A DNA stretch of 64,000 nt from Liolophura sinensis (lineage: Eukaryota > Mollusca > Polyplacophora > Chitonida > Chitonidae), in the NCBI RefSeq assembly GCF_032854445.1, contig NC_088295.1:10775385-10839384 (forward strand). The letters are read 5' to 3'. Positions within the stretch are counted from its first letter, which is position 1. Each line of letters opens with the position of its first letter. A program made the position numbers and the translations under genes. Shown in pieces: positions 63,804 to 64,000 of the stretch. The notes under the pieces are model-generated. The model had not been told where the DNA came from, did not search any database, and saw only the letters and a list, made by a program, of their open reading frames with translations.

Positions 63804-64000
63804 ACATGCATACATACATACACGCATACCAGCCATTTTTGAGTACAGGCATCTGCTTGGTATCAAAATAATGGAAATTGTCTAATCTTTGGACATGTAC
63901 AAGTTTCAGTGATGAAAGTTTGAAATTCTGGGTGAGACGACACAAGGTGCTGATAAGGCTGCAATTGATGCCCTTTTGGCGTTGCTAGGCGCCTCTACCC

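Larger units (their letters stand above)
58776..64000. other. no certain gene
   Basis: It contains family B copies, a family C copy, a candidate short exon at 61273 and a GTT microsatellite near 63560. At the right edge (about 63925-64000) a frame reading KFEILGETTQGADKAAID stays open to the window end, too short to judge. Confidence 0.4.

Noticed and set aside
63925..64000. Open frame reading KFEILGETTQGADKAAID at the right edge
   Set aside because: Only about 28 codons before the window ends, no clear acceptor and an upstream stop; cannot be judged.

Overview
This is a gene-sparse, AT-rich, repeat-laden eukaryotic (metazoan) window. Coding sequence is broken by GT-AG introns and intergenic stretches reach 10 kb or more. 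Two dispersed SINE-like families recur in it. One is tRNA-headed, with a tail seen on the opposite strand as TTTATTTATTTGATTGGTG. The other has a head reading GGGTTTAACGTCGYACT. From memory these resemble repeats common in mollusc, especially bivalve, genomes, so a mollusc is my best guess. That is an inference; no species is assigned.

Three protein-coding genes can be reconstructed exon by exon from consistent splice phases. (1) Minus strand, 22215-32954: a complete nine-coding-exon SLC43-family transporter of 499 aa (LAT3/LAT4/ENBT1-like MFS protein). (2) Minus strand, 44767-46261: a two-exon class A peptide GPCR of 376 aa, most like QRFP/RFamide-type receptors by remembered motifs. (3) Plus strand, 48792-50402: a two-exon calcyphosin-like EF-hand protein of 203 aa. 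The GPCR and the calcyphosin-like gene are divergent, about 2.5 kb apart. Nothing suggests that the three genes form a pathway. A degraded THAP zinc-finger fragment sits at 36973-37152 on the minus strand.

Layout: 1-1.1 kb, nothing clear. 1.4-2.7 kb, a 66-bp minisatellite with a nearly uninterrupted reading frame and higher-order structure. 4.7-5.2 kb, a CACT-rich repeat. 5-22 kb, no recognised gene, but SINE fragments, 38-, 36-, about 45- and 21-bp minisatellites and CT/TA microsatellites. 22-33 kb, the SLC43 gene, whose introns carry an 18-bp minisatellite, SINE copies and a GC-rich hairpin. 33-44.5 kb, intergenic, with the THAP relic and a full-length SINE. 44.5-50.9 kb, the GPCR and calcyphosin-like genes. 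51-64 kb, intergenic, with a 46-bp minisatellite, a threefold local repeat and SINEs.

I found no CRISPR array, operon, prophage or new multigene system. The main points of interest are the reconstructed genes, the open-frame and higher-order minisatellites, several dispersed repeats with multiple copies inside the window, and the intronic GC-rich hairpin.
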